Source: CAMQRS01 sp964370065 (GTDB lineage: Bacteria; Bacillota_I; Bacilli_A; Erysipelotrichales; Erysipelotrichaceae). From it: a stretch of DNA of 38,375 bases. Positions 17,913-26,282 of this stretch are shown here, piece after piece (within the stretch, counting starts at the first letter, position 1; each line of letters starts with the position of its first letter). Location: contig CAYJGK010000017.1 in NCBI GenBank assembly GCA_964370065.1, positions 1 through 38,375 on the forward strand, given 5' to 3'. The position numbers and the translations under genes are program-made. The notes under the pieces are model-generated. The model saw only the letters and a program-made list of their open reading frames with translations, searched no databases and was not told the DNA's origin.

Positions 17913-19309
17913 TACCCTATTGAACCTTCCATATTTAAATTTAATAGTTGATTCAACTCAACCGCATATTCCATTGGTAATTCTTTAGTGAATGGCTCTA
18001 AAAATCCCATTACAATCATTTGCGTTGCTTGTTGTTCATTTAAACCTCTACTCATTAAATAGAATAACTGTTCTTCACTAATTTTAGAAACTGTTGCTTC
18101 ATGTTCAATAGTGGAAGAATGTGTTTGACTAACATTTACAGGTATCGTATCACTTCTTGATATATTATCTAAAATTAAAGTATCGCATTCTACCTTGCTT
18201 TTTGCATGTAAAGCATTCTTGTGATGTTTAGTAATACCTCGATAATTTACTTCTCCACCATTTCTAGCAATAGATTTAGAAATGATAGAACTGGATGTAT
18301 AAGGTGCTAGATGAATCATTTTTGCTCCTGCATCCTGTACTTGATTTTTCGATGCGACAGCAATACTAATGCAAGTTCCTTTAGCAAAGGGTTCCGCTAA
18401 AATACAGGCTGGATATTTCATATTAGTTTTAGAACCTATGTTTCCATCGATCCATTCCATATGCCCATTTTCAAATACTTTAGTTCGCTTTGTAACTAAG
18501 TTTACTATGTTATCACTCCAATTTTGAATGGTAGAGTATCGACAATGCGCATCTTTATGTACAAAAATTTCGACTACGGCTGCATGTAAACTTTCTTTTG
18601 AATAGGTAGGAGCCGTACAACCTTCAACATAGTGAATATCTGCCCCCTCATCCACAATAATTAAGGTACGTTCAAATTGCCCCATACGCTCTGTATTAAT
18701 ACGGAAATAGGATTGTAAGGGTTTATCTAACTTAACTCCTTTTGGGACATAGATAAAACTACCACCACTCCACACAGCACTATTTAATGCTGCAAATTTA
18801 TTATCTGTGACTGGTACTAGTGATGCGAAATACTTTTTAAATAAGTCAGGGTGTTTTTTTAAAGCCGTATCAGTATCTAAGAAGATAACCCCCTTTTCTT
18901 CTACTTCTGCTAACATATTATGATATACCGCTTCACTATCATATTGAGTTGTTACACCTGCTAAAAATTCACGTTCTGCTTCTGGAATTCCTAATTTATC
19001 AAAGGTATCTTTGATTTCATCAGGCACATCCTCCCAACTTTCTTCGGTACGTTCACTCGGTTTAATATAATAAATGTAGTCATCAAAATCTAAATCGTCT
19101 AAATTAGGACCCCATTTTTGTAAAGGTGTTTTCATAAAAGTATCAAAAGCTTGTAAACGAAATTCTCTCATCCAATCTGGTTCTTGTTTAATTGTTGAAA
19201 TTTCTTCAACAATTTCTCTTGTTAATCCTTTTCCAGTGTTGTATAAACTTATATCTTTATCAGAAAATCCATACTTATACTCTGTATCAGGAAGATTTTT
19301 ATGTTCCAT
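17912..19309 (-). CDS. sufB: SUF Fe-S cluster scaffold subunit SufB
   Basis: SufB is the scaffold on which Fe-S clusters form in the SufBC2D complex. About 465 residues. The N-terminus runs YKYGFSDKDISLYNTGKGL. The beta-helix core is followed by VECDTLILDNISRSDTIP, whose Cys corresponds to the cluster-assembly Cys405 of E. coli SufB, then IEHEATVSKISEEQLFYLMS with the conserved His-Glu, and ELPMEYAVELNQLL at the end. I chose the ATG at 19309, which follows the sufU TAG by one base. A GTG at 19321 would add four residues, with GGAAG only 3 bases upstream, and cannot be excluded. It overlaps the folate gene by 1 base. Confidence 0.95.
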   Translation of the reverse strand: MEHKNLPDTEYKYGFSDKDISLYNTGKGLTREIVEEISTIKQEPDWMREFRLQAFDTFMKTPLQKWGPNLDDLDFDDYIYYIKPSERTEESWEDVPDEIKDTFDKLGIPEAEREFLAGVTTQYDSEAVYHNMLAEVEEKGVIFLDTDTALKKHPDLFKKYFASLVPVTDNKFAALNSAVWSGGSFIYVPKGVKLDKPLQSYFRINTERMGQFERTLIIVDEGADIHYVEGCTAPTYSKESLHAAVVEIFVHKDAHCRYSTIQNWSDNIVNLVTKRTKVFENGHMEWIDGNIGSKTNMKYPACILAEPFAKGTCISIAVASKNQVQDAGAKMIHLAPYTSSSIISKSIARNGGEVNYRGITKHHKNALHAKSKVECDTLILDNISRSDTIPVNVSQTHSSTIEHEATVSKISEEQLFYLMSRGLNEQQATQMIVMGFLEPFTKELPMEYAVELNQLLNLNMEGSIG

Positions 19310-19310
19310 G

Positions 19311-19751
19311 CTATTTCTCACTTTCTTCCATTAATTGTTCCATTGCATCCCAACCAATTGTGGCACAATGAATACGATTGGCTTGTTTTCCAACATTTTG
19401 AAAAGCTACAGCTTCTTCTAAGACATCTTCATCATATGGTTTTTCAGCAATCATATTGCGATATTCTTGAATAATTTCTCGTGCTTCTTTGATCGTTTTT
19501 CCTTTTAGTAAACTAGTCATAATTGAAGTAGAACTAGTAGCTATAGTACAAGCTACACCATCAAAACAAATGTCTTTTATGATTTTATTTTCAATTAATG
19601 CCTGTACACGAATATCATCTATACAAGATTCGCTAGCCATATGTTTTTCTAAATAATTTTTGTCTTGTGTTAAATGGTGGTTTTTCGGGTATTTATAATG
19701 ATCCATAATGATACTTCTCAATACCATTGGATCTTTCATCATATCATTCAT
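19311..19751 (-). CDS. sufU: SufU, zinc-dependent sulfur acceptor for SufS
   Basis: SufU accepts persulfide sulfur from SufS and passes it to SufBCD. In Bacillota it replaces SufE. The product has 146 residues. The zinc ligands expected from Bacillus SufU are visible: Cys and Asp in SCIDDIRVQ (usually CGD), Cys in GVACTIATSSTSIM and Cys in IHCATIGWDAMEQL. The Gly after the first Cys is Ile here, a small departure from the usual motif. It lies between sufS and sufB, starting 11 bases after sufS, with AGGAAATG-type spacing to its start. Confidence 0.93.
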   Translation of the reverse strand: MNDMMKDPMVLRSIIMDHYKYPKNHHLTQDKNYLEKHMASESCIDDIRVQALIENKIIKDICFDGVACTIATSSTSIMTSLLKGKTIKEAREIIQEYRNMIAEKPYDEDVLEEAVAFQNVGKQANRIHCATIGWDAMEQLMEESEK

Positions 19752-19762
19752 TTCATTTCCTC

Positions 19763-20995
19763 CTAAAAAAATACATCTAGCATTGTTTCACTGTTAATTT
19801 GACTGCAAATCTCAATAAATCGATCAACTTCTTCTTTTGTGTTGTAAAAATATACACTAGCTCTTAATGTAGAACTAGTATTTAATTTATCCATTAATAA
19901 TTTAGCACAGTGTTGTCCACTGCGCACAGCGATACCATGATCACTAAAGTAAGTCGCTGCATCTTGTGAAAAGACGTCTTTGATGTTGAATGTGACAATC
20001 CCACTATCATTATCTGCATTGTATATTTCTACATTATCTAACTGTTTCATTTTATGAATCAAGTAGCCATGTAATTCCAATTCATAGTCATGAATTTGCT
20101 TCATACCAATTTTAGTTAAGTATTCAATTGCAGCTTTCATTCCAAACACGGCTTCAATAGCTGGTGTTCCGCTTTCAAATTTATAAGGAGCATCCTTTAA
20201 TAAAATGTTTCCACATAAGTCAAAACGGGCATTACTCCCGCCACCAAACATGAATGGATCACAGCTTTGTAGTAATTCAAATTTACCATAAAGTGCTCCA
20301 ATTCCAGTTGGCCCACATAGTTTATGAGCAGAAAATGCAAAGAAATCACAATCTAAATCTTTAACATTAACTTCCATATGTGGCAAGGATTGTGCCCCAT
20401 CTACTACTACAATGGCTCCCTGCTCATGAGCTATTCTACACACTTCTTTGATATCAACCACAAATCCTAATACATTTGTTACTTGTGCTAATGTAACTAC
20501 TTTAACATTAGGATTCATTTTCTTTTTAAATGCATCCATGTCAATCCTACCGCTATCTAATAATGGAATAAAATCTAAAGTTGCTTGTGTGACTTCACAA
20601 GCTTTCATCCAAGGTAATATATTAGATGCATGTTCAGCTTCACTGCTCAACACAATATCGTTTGGTTGTAAATATTTTTGTCCGTATCCATAAGCTACCA
20701 AGTTCAATGCTTCACTTGCTCCTGATGTAAATACAACTTCTTTCGCTTCTGCATGTAAGAAAGAAGCCACACATTGTCTTGCTTGATTAAATTCTTGATC
20801 AACTAAATAGCTCAATTCATAATCGCCACGGTGTGCATTGACTCCAAACTCAGTATAATAACGAGTAACTGCATCGATGACACTTTGTGGTTTAAATGTA
20901 GTGGCCGCATTATCAAAATAAATCAAATCATATCCTTTTTTTGATTTTCTTGAAAGCATTGGAAAATCACTTCTGATCTCTTCAATGTTTAGCAC
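19763..20995 (-). CDS. sufS: Cysteine desulfurase SufS
   Basis: SufS is a pyridoxal-phosphate enzyme that takes sulfur from cysteine for Fe-S assembly, leaving alanine. The product has 410 residues, the usual group II length. Visible motifs are IYFDNAATTFKPQSV at the N-terminus, the PLP-binding Asp/Gln stretch VVVDGAQSLPHMEV, the Schiff-base Lys in FFAFSAHKLCGPTGIGALYG, and the active Cys in VRSGQHCAKLLMDKL near the C-terminus. It overlaps the end of sufD by 7 bases, which suggests coupled translation, and is followed by its acceptor gene sufU. Confidence 0.96.
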   Translation of the reverse strand: MLNIEEIRSDFPMLSRKSKKGYDLIYFDNAATTFKPQSVIDAVTRYYTEFGVNAHRGDYELSYLVDQEFNQARQCVASFLHAEAKEVVFTSGASEALNLVAYGYGQKYLQPNDIVLSSEAEHASNILPWMKACEVTQATLDFIPLLDSGRIDMDAFKKKMNPNVKVVTLAQVTNVLGFVVDIKEVCRIAHEQGAIVVVDGAQSLPHMEVNVKDLDCDFFAFSAHKLCGPTGIGALYGKFELLQSCDPFMFGGGSNARFDLCGNILLKDAPYKFESGTPAIEAVFGMKAAIEYLTKIGMKQIHDYELELHGYLIHKMKQLDNVEIYNADNDSGIVTFNIKDVFSQDAATYFSDHGIAVRSGQHCAKLLMDKLNTSSTLRASVYFYNTKEEVDRFIEICSQINSETMLDVFF

Positions 20996-21795
20996 GCTAA
21001 CCCCACCTTTTTTTCAATTTCACTTTCAATTACTTGTTTTACTTCTTCCACTTCTTCTACCACACGTAATATTGGGTACACATAAGACAATGTCAATAAT
21101 GCTAAAGCTTCATCTTTAGATAATCCTCTTGTTTGTAAGTAATATAAATGATCTTCATTCATTTGACCAAGTGTAGCAGCATGAGAAGCTTGGACATCAT
21201 TTTCATCAATAAATAATAATGGCGTGACTTCACTTTTTTGTTTATCACTACTTGTTAACACACGCGTAGCTTGATGAGAAGCACTTTCTTTAGCACCTTT
21301 CAATATTCTTCCGTTTGCTTGCATGCCATAGTTTCCATTCTCATGGACAATAGCATAATTTTCCATTTTACTTGTAGTGTGTCCCACATGATGAATACAC
21401 TCAATATTAAAGTGATTAACGCCACTTGTTACTACACTAGTAATAACTTCTACACTTGCACCGCTCTCCATTAAATCATAGCGTAATATGTTTTCCATCA
21501 GATTTGTATGTAATTGATAGTGTCCTACTATTAATTGTGCATCTTTTTTTATACTCGCTTCTTCATTTAAATGACATTTTTGTCTATATCGATATAATAT
21601 ATTTAATTTAGCTTGTTCTTCAACAACTACTTTTACTTCAATTGTCTCACTTTCAATATCTAACACTAATAAAGATGTTTGCATAGAGGCAAGTGTAATA
21701 TGCATTTGTTTTACATCTTTCACATTAACATTATACGTCTGTGAATCTAGGATAGTAAGATTTACAACATCCTCATTATACATTAATTGTTTCAT
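20989..21795 (-). CDS. sufD: SUF complex subunit SufD, short form
   Basis: SufD pairs with SufB and two SufC subunits and is needed for iron entry into the scaffold. The product has 268 residues, clearly shorter than the common 400 or more, so the N-terminal helical domain is largely missing. The beta-helix core and C-terminus are intact. NDVQASHAATLGQMNEDHLY keeps the conserved His of the family (E. coli His360), and YLQTRGLSKDEALALL follows. Its start overlaps the sufC stop by 1 base and the reading frame is clean, so this looks like a genuine compact form and not a broken gene. Confidence 0.9.
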   Translation of the reverse strand: MKQLMYNEDVVNLTILDSQTYNVNVKDVKQMHITLASMQTSLLVLDIESETIEVKVVVEEQAKLNILYRYRQKCHLNEEASIKKDAQLIVGHYQLHTNLMENILRYDLMESGASVEVITSVVTSGVNHFNIECIHHVGHTTSKMENYAIVHENGNYGMQANGRILKGAKESASHQATRVLTSSDKQKSEVTPLLFIDENDVQASHAATLGQMNEDHLYYLQTRGLSKDEALALLTLSYVYPILRVVEEVEEVKQVIESEIEKKVGLAC

Positions 21796-22601
21796 TATTT
21801 TTTAGCTCCACAACTTTCAAGCATCAATACTTTTTTTGTTTCTTTAGTTGTTGTAATACCATGCTTTTCAATTAACCATTCATATCCTTCTTGATCAATT
21901 TTTTCAACTAATTCATATCCTCCACGTTCTACAATTTTACCATCCATTAAGACATGAGCATGTGTTGGTTTTAATAAATCATAAAAACGTTCATAATGAG
22001 AGACCACTAATAGAGATAACTTAGTTTTTTCTTGTAACTCTAAAATTGCATTCGCTACAATTTTCAATGCATCTACATCTAATCCTGAATCAATTTCATC
22101 TAGCATTGCTAAGTTTGGTTCTAACAGCATCATTTGAATGATTTCATTTCGTTTTTTTTCTCCACCAGAAAATCCTTCATTTAAATAACGATGCGCTAAA
22201 TCAGATTTCATTTCTAATTTTTTAATAGCCCCATCCATTTGTTTAATAAATTTAAATAAAGAGATAGGTTCCTCTCTTCTAGCATTAATTGCTGCACGCA
22301 TAAAATCTGAGTTATTTACTCCACTAATTTCTTGTGGGTATTGCATACCTAAAAACATACCTGCTTTACTTCTTTGGTCTACACTCATTTCTAATACATT
22401 TTGTCCATCTAAGTAAACGCTACCTTTTGTAATAGTATACTTTGGATTCCCCATAATCGCCGCTAAAAGTGTTGATTTACCATTCCCATTAGGGCCCATT
22501 AAAGCATGAATTTCATTTTCATTTATTTCTAAATCTAGCCCTTTTAAAATTTCTTTATCTTCAACTTGTACATGTAAGTTTTTAATTACTATTTTTGACA
22601 T
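21795..22601 (-). CDS. sufC: SufC, ATPase of the SUF Fe-S assembly complex
   Basis: SufC is a soluble ABC-type ATPase that drives conformational change of SufBD. About 268 residues from the start I prefer. Walker A is GPNGNGKST, the signature is FSGGEKKRNEI with the Glu-Lys-Lys insertion typical of SufC, Walker B is LAMLDEIDSGLD and the switch His is in VVSHYERF. The longest frame begins at 22619, but an ideal AAGGAG lies inside that extension, 6 bases before the ATG at 22601. Translation therefore starts at MSKIVIKNL. It is first in the suf operon, behind the promoter at 22629-22657. Confidence 0.95.
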   Translation of the reverse strand: MSKIVIKNLHVQVEDKEILKGLDLEINENEIHALMGPNGNGKSTLLAAIMGNPKYTITKGSVYLDGQNVLEMSVDQRSKAGMFLGMQYPQEISGVNNSDFMRAAINARREEPISLFKFIKQMDGAIKKLEMKSDLAHRYLNEGFSGGEKKRNEIIQMMLLEPNLAMLDEIDSGLDVDALKIVANAILELQEKTKLSLLVVSHYERFYDLLKPTHAHVLMDGKIVERGGYELVEKIDQEGYEWLIEKHGITTTKETKKVLMLESCGAKK

Positions 22602-22628
22602 AATATGCTCCTTTTTCATTCTTTATAT

Positions 22629-22657
22629 ATGATAACAAATTTACAATAAGATAACAA
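22629..22657 (-). promoter_or_regulatory. Promoter of the suf operon
   Basis: On the minus strand TTGTTA and TATCAT are separated by exactly 17 bases. Transcription would begin about 20 bases before the sufC start. No longer leader or riboswitch-like structure is visible. A second TATAAT-like box lies further upstream (around 22680) without a good -35. Confidence 0.5.
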
Positions 22658-22743
22658 TTAAAACGATATAGTTTTAATTATAATTTCACAAAACTTTCAT
22701 ATTTGGCAAGCAAATTTAACTAGTAATTCAAATTAAAATACTT

Positions 22744-22770
22744 TATAATTATAAGAGCGAAATAGGAGGT
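22744..22770 (+). promoter_or_regulatory. Candidate -10 box and strong ribosome binding site of the foldase operon
   Basis: TATAAT at 22744-22749 has no good -35 at the expected distance. An ideal AGGAGG follows at 22764-22769, 5 bases before the ATG at 22775. The short distance would give a leader of about 20 bases. The promoter call is weak, but the ribosome binding site is clear and fixes the start. Confidence 0.4.
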
Positions 22771-22774
22771 TTTT

Positions 22775-23797
22775 ATGAAACAACAAGCAATGAACATACT
22801 AAAAGAGTTTTGGTTTGTCCTTTTAGTAGGATGTATTTTTATTAGTTTTGCTATTTATTTTGCATGGGATACAAATAAAGATAAAATTCCTGCAAAATCA
22901 GCCGATGGAAAAGATGTTATTTTCTCAACAGATGGATATAATTACTTTGCCGATGACTATTATACAGATACTTTTAACAGTACTGTAGATGGAACAAAAC
23001 AAGGAGTTAGTTCTCTTTATACGATTTTCCAAAACACTGTATTAGAGCAAGCCATTAAAACAACAGATGAAATGAAGGATAATGCAGAAGCAACAGCTGA
23101 ACAGTATAGAGCATACTACACAGAAACATACGGGGATTCTGCTGATCAAATTATTGAGAGTCAGTTAATTCAATCTGGATACTCCGGTTTAGAAGATTTT
23201 GAATTATTATTTATTAATCAAGCAAAATATATGCAACTAGTATATGATTACGTAATGAATGATGAAGAATTAAGTAAGCAATTTACTGAAACAGAACAAC
23301 CAAGATTTGTTTCTCAAATTTTTGTAAGTGCTGCAGATGTAAATGAATTAACGGATGCTGAAATTCAAAAAATGAATGATGTAGACCAAGCAATTGCTGA
23401 AAAAAGTGAATTTGCTAAAATTGCACAATTATATTCAGATGATGAAACAGCATCAGTTGGTGGTTCTTTAGGGTTAGTTTTACGTTCTACAGGATTGCAT
23501 GAAGCTGTATTAACAGAAGCATACGCATTAAGCAAAGGTGACATCAGTAGTGAATGGATTAAAACTGACACTGGATTTTATAAATTATATGTAGAAGAAA
23601 CGGATTTAGATAAAATTTTAGAAGGTGAAACGGTTGTAAATGATATCGCACAAGCGGCTGTATCAATGAACGAAAATATTTTTAATGAAGCATTATGGGA
23701 TGCTGCTAAAAAGCTTGATGTAAATATTGAAGATGCTCAGCTACAAGAAGAATTATTAACATTCATGAATATTACAGAAGAGGAGGACACTGAATAA
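22775..23797 (+). CDS. Membrane-anchored parvulin-type peptidyl-prolyl isomerase (PrsA/SurA-like)
   Basis: This predicted extracytoplasmic foldase has 340 residues. An N-terminal hydrophobic segment (FWFVLLVGCIFISFAIYFAW, about residues 12-31) anchors it. A lipobox-like LVGC sits inside it, but the hydrophobic stretch continues past the Cys, so a membrane anchor is more likely than lipid attachment. A helical SurA-N-like region (residues about 40-170) precedes a parvulin domain at about 170-275, with RFVSQIFVS at its start, then AQLYSDDETASVGGSLGLV and LSKGDISSEWIKTDTGFYKL, in the positions of the family's core motifs. The C-terminus is acidic. Its stop overlaps the next foldase start (TAATG), so both are coupled. 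Confidence 0.82.
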   Translation: MKQQAMNILKEFWFVLLVGCIFISFAIYFAWDTNKDKIPAKSADGKDVIFSTDGYNYFADDYYTDTFNSTVDGTKQGVSSLYTIFQNTVLEQAIKTTDEMKDNAEATAEQYRAYYTETYGDSADQIIESQLIQSGYSGLEDFELLFINQAKYMQLVYDYVMNDEELSKQFTETEQPRFVSQIFVSAADVNELTDAEIQKMNDVDQAIAEKSEFAKIAQLYSDDETASVGGSLGLVLRSTGLHEAVLTEAYALSKGDISSEWIKTDTGFYKLYVEETDLDKILEGETVVNDIAQAAVSMNENIFNEALWDAAKKLDVNIEDAQLQEELLTFMNITEEEDTE

Positions 23798-24681
23798 TGA
23801 AAAAGTTATTTCCTATAGTTGCCCTATCTGGACTATTAGTCTTAGGTGGATGTAGTGACGCAAGTACTACTATTACTAACAATAAAGATGTGTTGATAAG
23901 TGTGGGTGATCAAACCATTACAACTGGTGATGTATACAATGTATTACAAATTAGCGGTAATATTACCCCTGTCGTAACGGCATTAAACAAACAAATTATC
24001 GAGGTAGCTGTACCAATTAGTGAGGAATTAGAAACGGCTGCAAAAGCTGAATTAGAAGATGTTAAAGCTGAGGTGGGGTCCGATAATTGGGATGCATTTT
24101 TAGAAGATAGTGGGTATGCTGATGAAGAAGACTTTTACCAAAATGCAATTCTTTATACATTAAGAGAGCCGTTGATTACCTCTGCTTATGTAAAAGAAAA
24201 ACAAGACGAATTATTTGAACAACTGAAACCTTTGCAATTACAAGTAATTGCAATCAATAACCAAGAACAAGCTAATGAAGCTTATCAAAAATTGAAAGAT
24301 GGAACAGCGTTTGAAGATTTATTATCGTATGCCAATGCAGAAGGGTACGTAACAGATACAAGCATCTATACTAATGAAATGTTACCAAGTTCATTATGGA
24401 CTAAAATTGAAGAAACAGAAGATGGTACATATGTAGATGCAATCGGAAACGATGACACAATGACTACTTACTTCTTAGTCAATAAAATATCGAGTGAAGT
24501 AGCAAACTACGAAGATGAGGCTATTACTACTATTGCTAATTCTACAAATACTAATGATGAAGGATTGACAATGGAACAAACAGCACTTAAATATTACTTA
24601 GATGAAATTTCATATGGTATTTATGACGCTACTATTTATTCTGCATTATTAGGAACAAATCCTGCTTACACTAGAGATTAA
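23797..24681 (+). CDS. Lipoprotein foldase, PrsA-like
   Basis: The product has 294 residues. It starts with a lipoprotein signal, MKKLFPIVALSGLLVLGGCS, with the lipobox LGGC, so it should be anchored to the outer face of the membrane after cleavage before Cys19. The rest resembles PrsA: an N-terminal helical region with SVGDQTITTGDVYNVL, then a parvulin-like segment (LQLQVIAINNQEQANEAYQK, DGTAFEDLLSYANAEG). This domain is diverged and lacks the strong Gly-Gly-Asp-Leu-Gly motif, so it may be a chaperone without isomerase activity. It lies 3 bases before the HIT gene and is coupled to the preceding foldase. Confidence 0.78.
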   Translation: MKKLFPIVALSGLLVLGGCSDASTTITNNKDVLISVGDQTITTGDVYNVLQISGNITPVVTALNKQIIEVAVPISEELETAAKAELEDVKAEVGSDNWDAFLEDSGYADEEDFYQNAILYTLREPLITSAYVKEKQDELFEQLKPLQLQVIAINNQEQANEAYQKLKDGTAFEDLLSYANAEGYVTDTSIYTNEMLPSSLWTKIEETEDGTYVDAIGNDDTMTTYFLVNKISSEVANYEDEAITTIANSTNTNDEGLTMEQTALKYYLDEISYGIYDATIYSALLGTNPAYTRD

Positions 24682-24684
24682 TTT

Positions 24685-25083
24685 ATGTGTATCTTTTGTG
24701 ATATTGTTGAAGGTAAAATCCCTTCTTATAAATTATACGAAGATGAATATGTAATTGTCATTTTAGATATTTCACAGGTAACAAAAGGTCACAGCCTAGT
24801 TATTGTGAAACAACATGCAAACAATATTTTTGATTGTGAAGATGCCGCATTAAGCGATGCGATACTTGTTACAAAACAAGTTGGTAAGCATCTAATGGAC
24901 TCTTTACAGTGCAAGGGCATGAATGTATTAACAAATATAAATGAAGCAGCCGGTCAAACGATTGAACATTTGCACTTTCATTTAATTCCCCGTTATAATA
25001 ATAAAGATTCTTGTATCATTACTTTTAATAAAAGTGATGCACAAGACCTACAATTATTGCATACGCAATTACAAATACAATAA
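24685..25083 (+). CDS. HIT-family nucleotide hydrolase/transferase
   Basis: The product has 132 residues, the size of Hit/HinT-type proteins that hydrolyse nucleoside phosphoramidates or dinucleotides. The histidine triad is intact: IEHLHFHLIPR. The N-terminus CIFCDIVEGKIPSYKLYEDE and VTKGHSLVIVKQH are typical. The two N-terminal Cys (CxxC) could help bind zinc, as in some family members. It begins 3 bases after the lipoprotein foldase stop. In Bacillus subtilis the HIT gene hit is close to prsA, although divergent, so this linkage of HIT and PrsA-like genes has precedent. It is followed by a bidirectional terminator. Confidence 0.92.
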   Translation: MCIFCDIVEGKIPSYKLYEDEYVIVILDISQVTKGHSLVIVKQHANNIFDCEDAALSDAILVTKQVGKHLMDSLQCKGMNVLTNINEAAGQTIEHLHFHLIPRYNNKDSCIITFNKSDAQDLQLLHTQLQIQ

Positions 25084-25085
25084 TA

Positions 25086-25128
25086 AAATAGAGTCGAATT
25101 TTCTTAATTGAAAATCGACTCTATTTTT
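25086..25128. terminator. Bidirectional terminator between hit (+) and nth (-)
   Basis: AAATAGAGTCG at 25086-25096, one bulged A, then ATTTTC pair with GAAAAT and CGACTCTATTT at 25110-25126. The plus strand continues TTG. The minus strand has the A/T-rich mirror. It sits between converging genes and overlaps the last codons of nth (stop at 25121-25123). Confidence 0.85.
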
Positions 25129-25765
25129 GTTTCTTTTTATAGACCTGAAATTTATCATTCTTACATCCCTCTTTAAGTGGGCAATCTAAACACTCAGGGT
25201 GCCGTGCTTTACAATGATATCGACCAAAAAAAATAAAACTATGATGGGCGTCATTCCAAAGTTCACGCTTGATTTTACGCTTTAATTTACGTTCAATAAC
25301 CTCTACATCATCTGCAAATTTAGCAAGCCCTAATCGCTTTGAAACACGTTCTACATGTGTATCTACTGCAAAAGCTGGAATTCCAAACCATACAGATTGA
25401 ACAACATTCGCTGTTTTTCTACCAACGCCATCTAAACTCATTAAATCTTTTTTAGAAGATGGTACATCACCATTATATACATCTATTAAACGAGTAGCTA
25501 GCCCTTTAAGCATTTTTGCTTTATTATGATATAATCCAATGTTTTTAATATGTTTTGCTATATCCTGTATCGAAGCATCCTTCATTAATTGAGGTGTAGG
25601 AAATGACTCAAACAATGAAGGCGTCACTTTATTCACTGCTTCATCTGTTGTTTGTGCACTTAGCACAACGGCAACAATTAATTCAAATGCGTTATTATGG
25701 TTCAGTGCACAATGTGCATCAGGATACATCCTTTGCATCTCTTTTAAAATTTGATCAATATTCAT
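25121..25765 (-). CDS. nth: Endonuclease III (DNA glycosylase/AP lyase)
   Basis: Nth removes oxidised pyrimidines and nicks the abasic site in base-excision repair. The product has 214 residues, standard length. The helix-hairpin-helix is LDGVGRKTANVV, with the catalytic Lys in GRKTA. The catalytic Asp is in AFAVDTHVERVSKRLG. The [4Fe-4S] cluster loop is complete, C-x6-C-x2-C-x5-C in CKARHPECLDCPLKEGC. It starts 4 bases after dnaD, the same dnaD-nth order as in Bacillus subtilis. It is the last gene of the long minus-strand unit and ends inside the bidirectional terminator. Confidence 0.96.
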   Translation of the reverse strand: MNIDQILKEMQRMYPDAHCALNHNNAFELIVAVVLSAQTTDEAVNKVTPSLFESFPTPQLMKDASIQDIAKHIKNIGLYHNKAKMLKGLATRLIDVYNGDVPSSKKDLMSLDGVGRKTANVVQSVWFGIPAFAVDTHVERVSKRLGLAKFADDVEVIERKLKRKIKRELWNDAHHSFIFFGRYHCKARHPECLDCPLKEGCKNDKFQVYKKKQK

Positions 25766-25769
25766 AAAC

Positions 25770-26282
25770 TTACTTTATTCCGTTAACTGTATTAACAATG
25801 ATTCGATCAATATAAGCAAAGCTTAAAGAATCATTTACTGATGCTTGCTTCAATCCATGTATGATGACATTATTAGGGTATATACTAATCCATTGAGAAA
25901 GTTGTTGTGTTTCTTTTTGTGATAATGGACGTTTAAATTCAGATTCAAATACATCAAACATAGATTTTAATAATGTTTGATCTACAGGTTGTGCTTTATC
26001 TGTCGTAATAAACAAACCTTCTAAGCTATATACCATTTTTTGATTCATGAATTGAATACTCAGATAATTTTTATGTATTAACCGTTCTAACATTTCATCC
26101 AATTCGTAATCCTCTTTTTTTAATTTGGCTGCTAGCGTATGAATGTTACACTCTAAATTAAATTCATTGAAAAAATCAATAAACAACACACATAATAGTT
26201 CTTCATGCGTTAAATCTAATCGATCAAAATTTTCTAATACCCAATTTCTTTGATTAAAAAATGTTTTTCCATATAATTGCAT
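25770..26282 (-). CDS. dnaD: DnaD-like primosome protein
   Basis: DnaD helps load the replicative helicase at the origin and at stalled forks. The product has 170 residues, shorter than Bacillus DnaD (about 230). The N-terminal winged-helix part includes LDLTHEELLCVLFIDFFNEF and the wing region up to MVYSLEGLF. The C-terminal DnaB2-like domain is FDVFESEFKRPLSQKETQQL, ending SLSFAYIDRIIVN, where the usual conserved Trp of the YxxxIxxxW ending is replaced. The family identity is supported by its place directly upstream of nth. It overlaps the preceding gene by 1 base. Confidence 0.8.
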   Translation of the reverse strand: MQLYGKTFFNQRNWVLENFDRLDLTHEELLCVLFIDFFNEFNLECNIHTLAAKLKKEDYELDEMLERLIHKNYLSIQFMNQKMVYSLEGLFITTDKAQPVDQTLLKSMFDVFESEFKRPLSQKETQQLSQWISIYPNNVIIHGLKQASVNDSLSFAYIDRIIVNTVNGIK

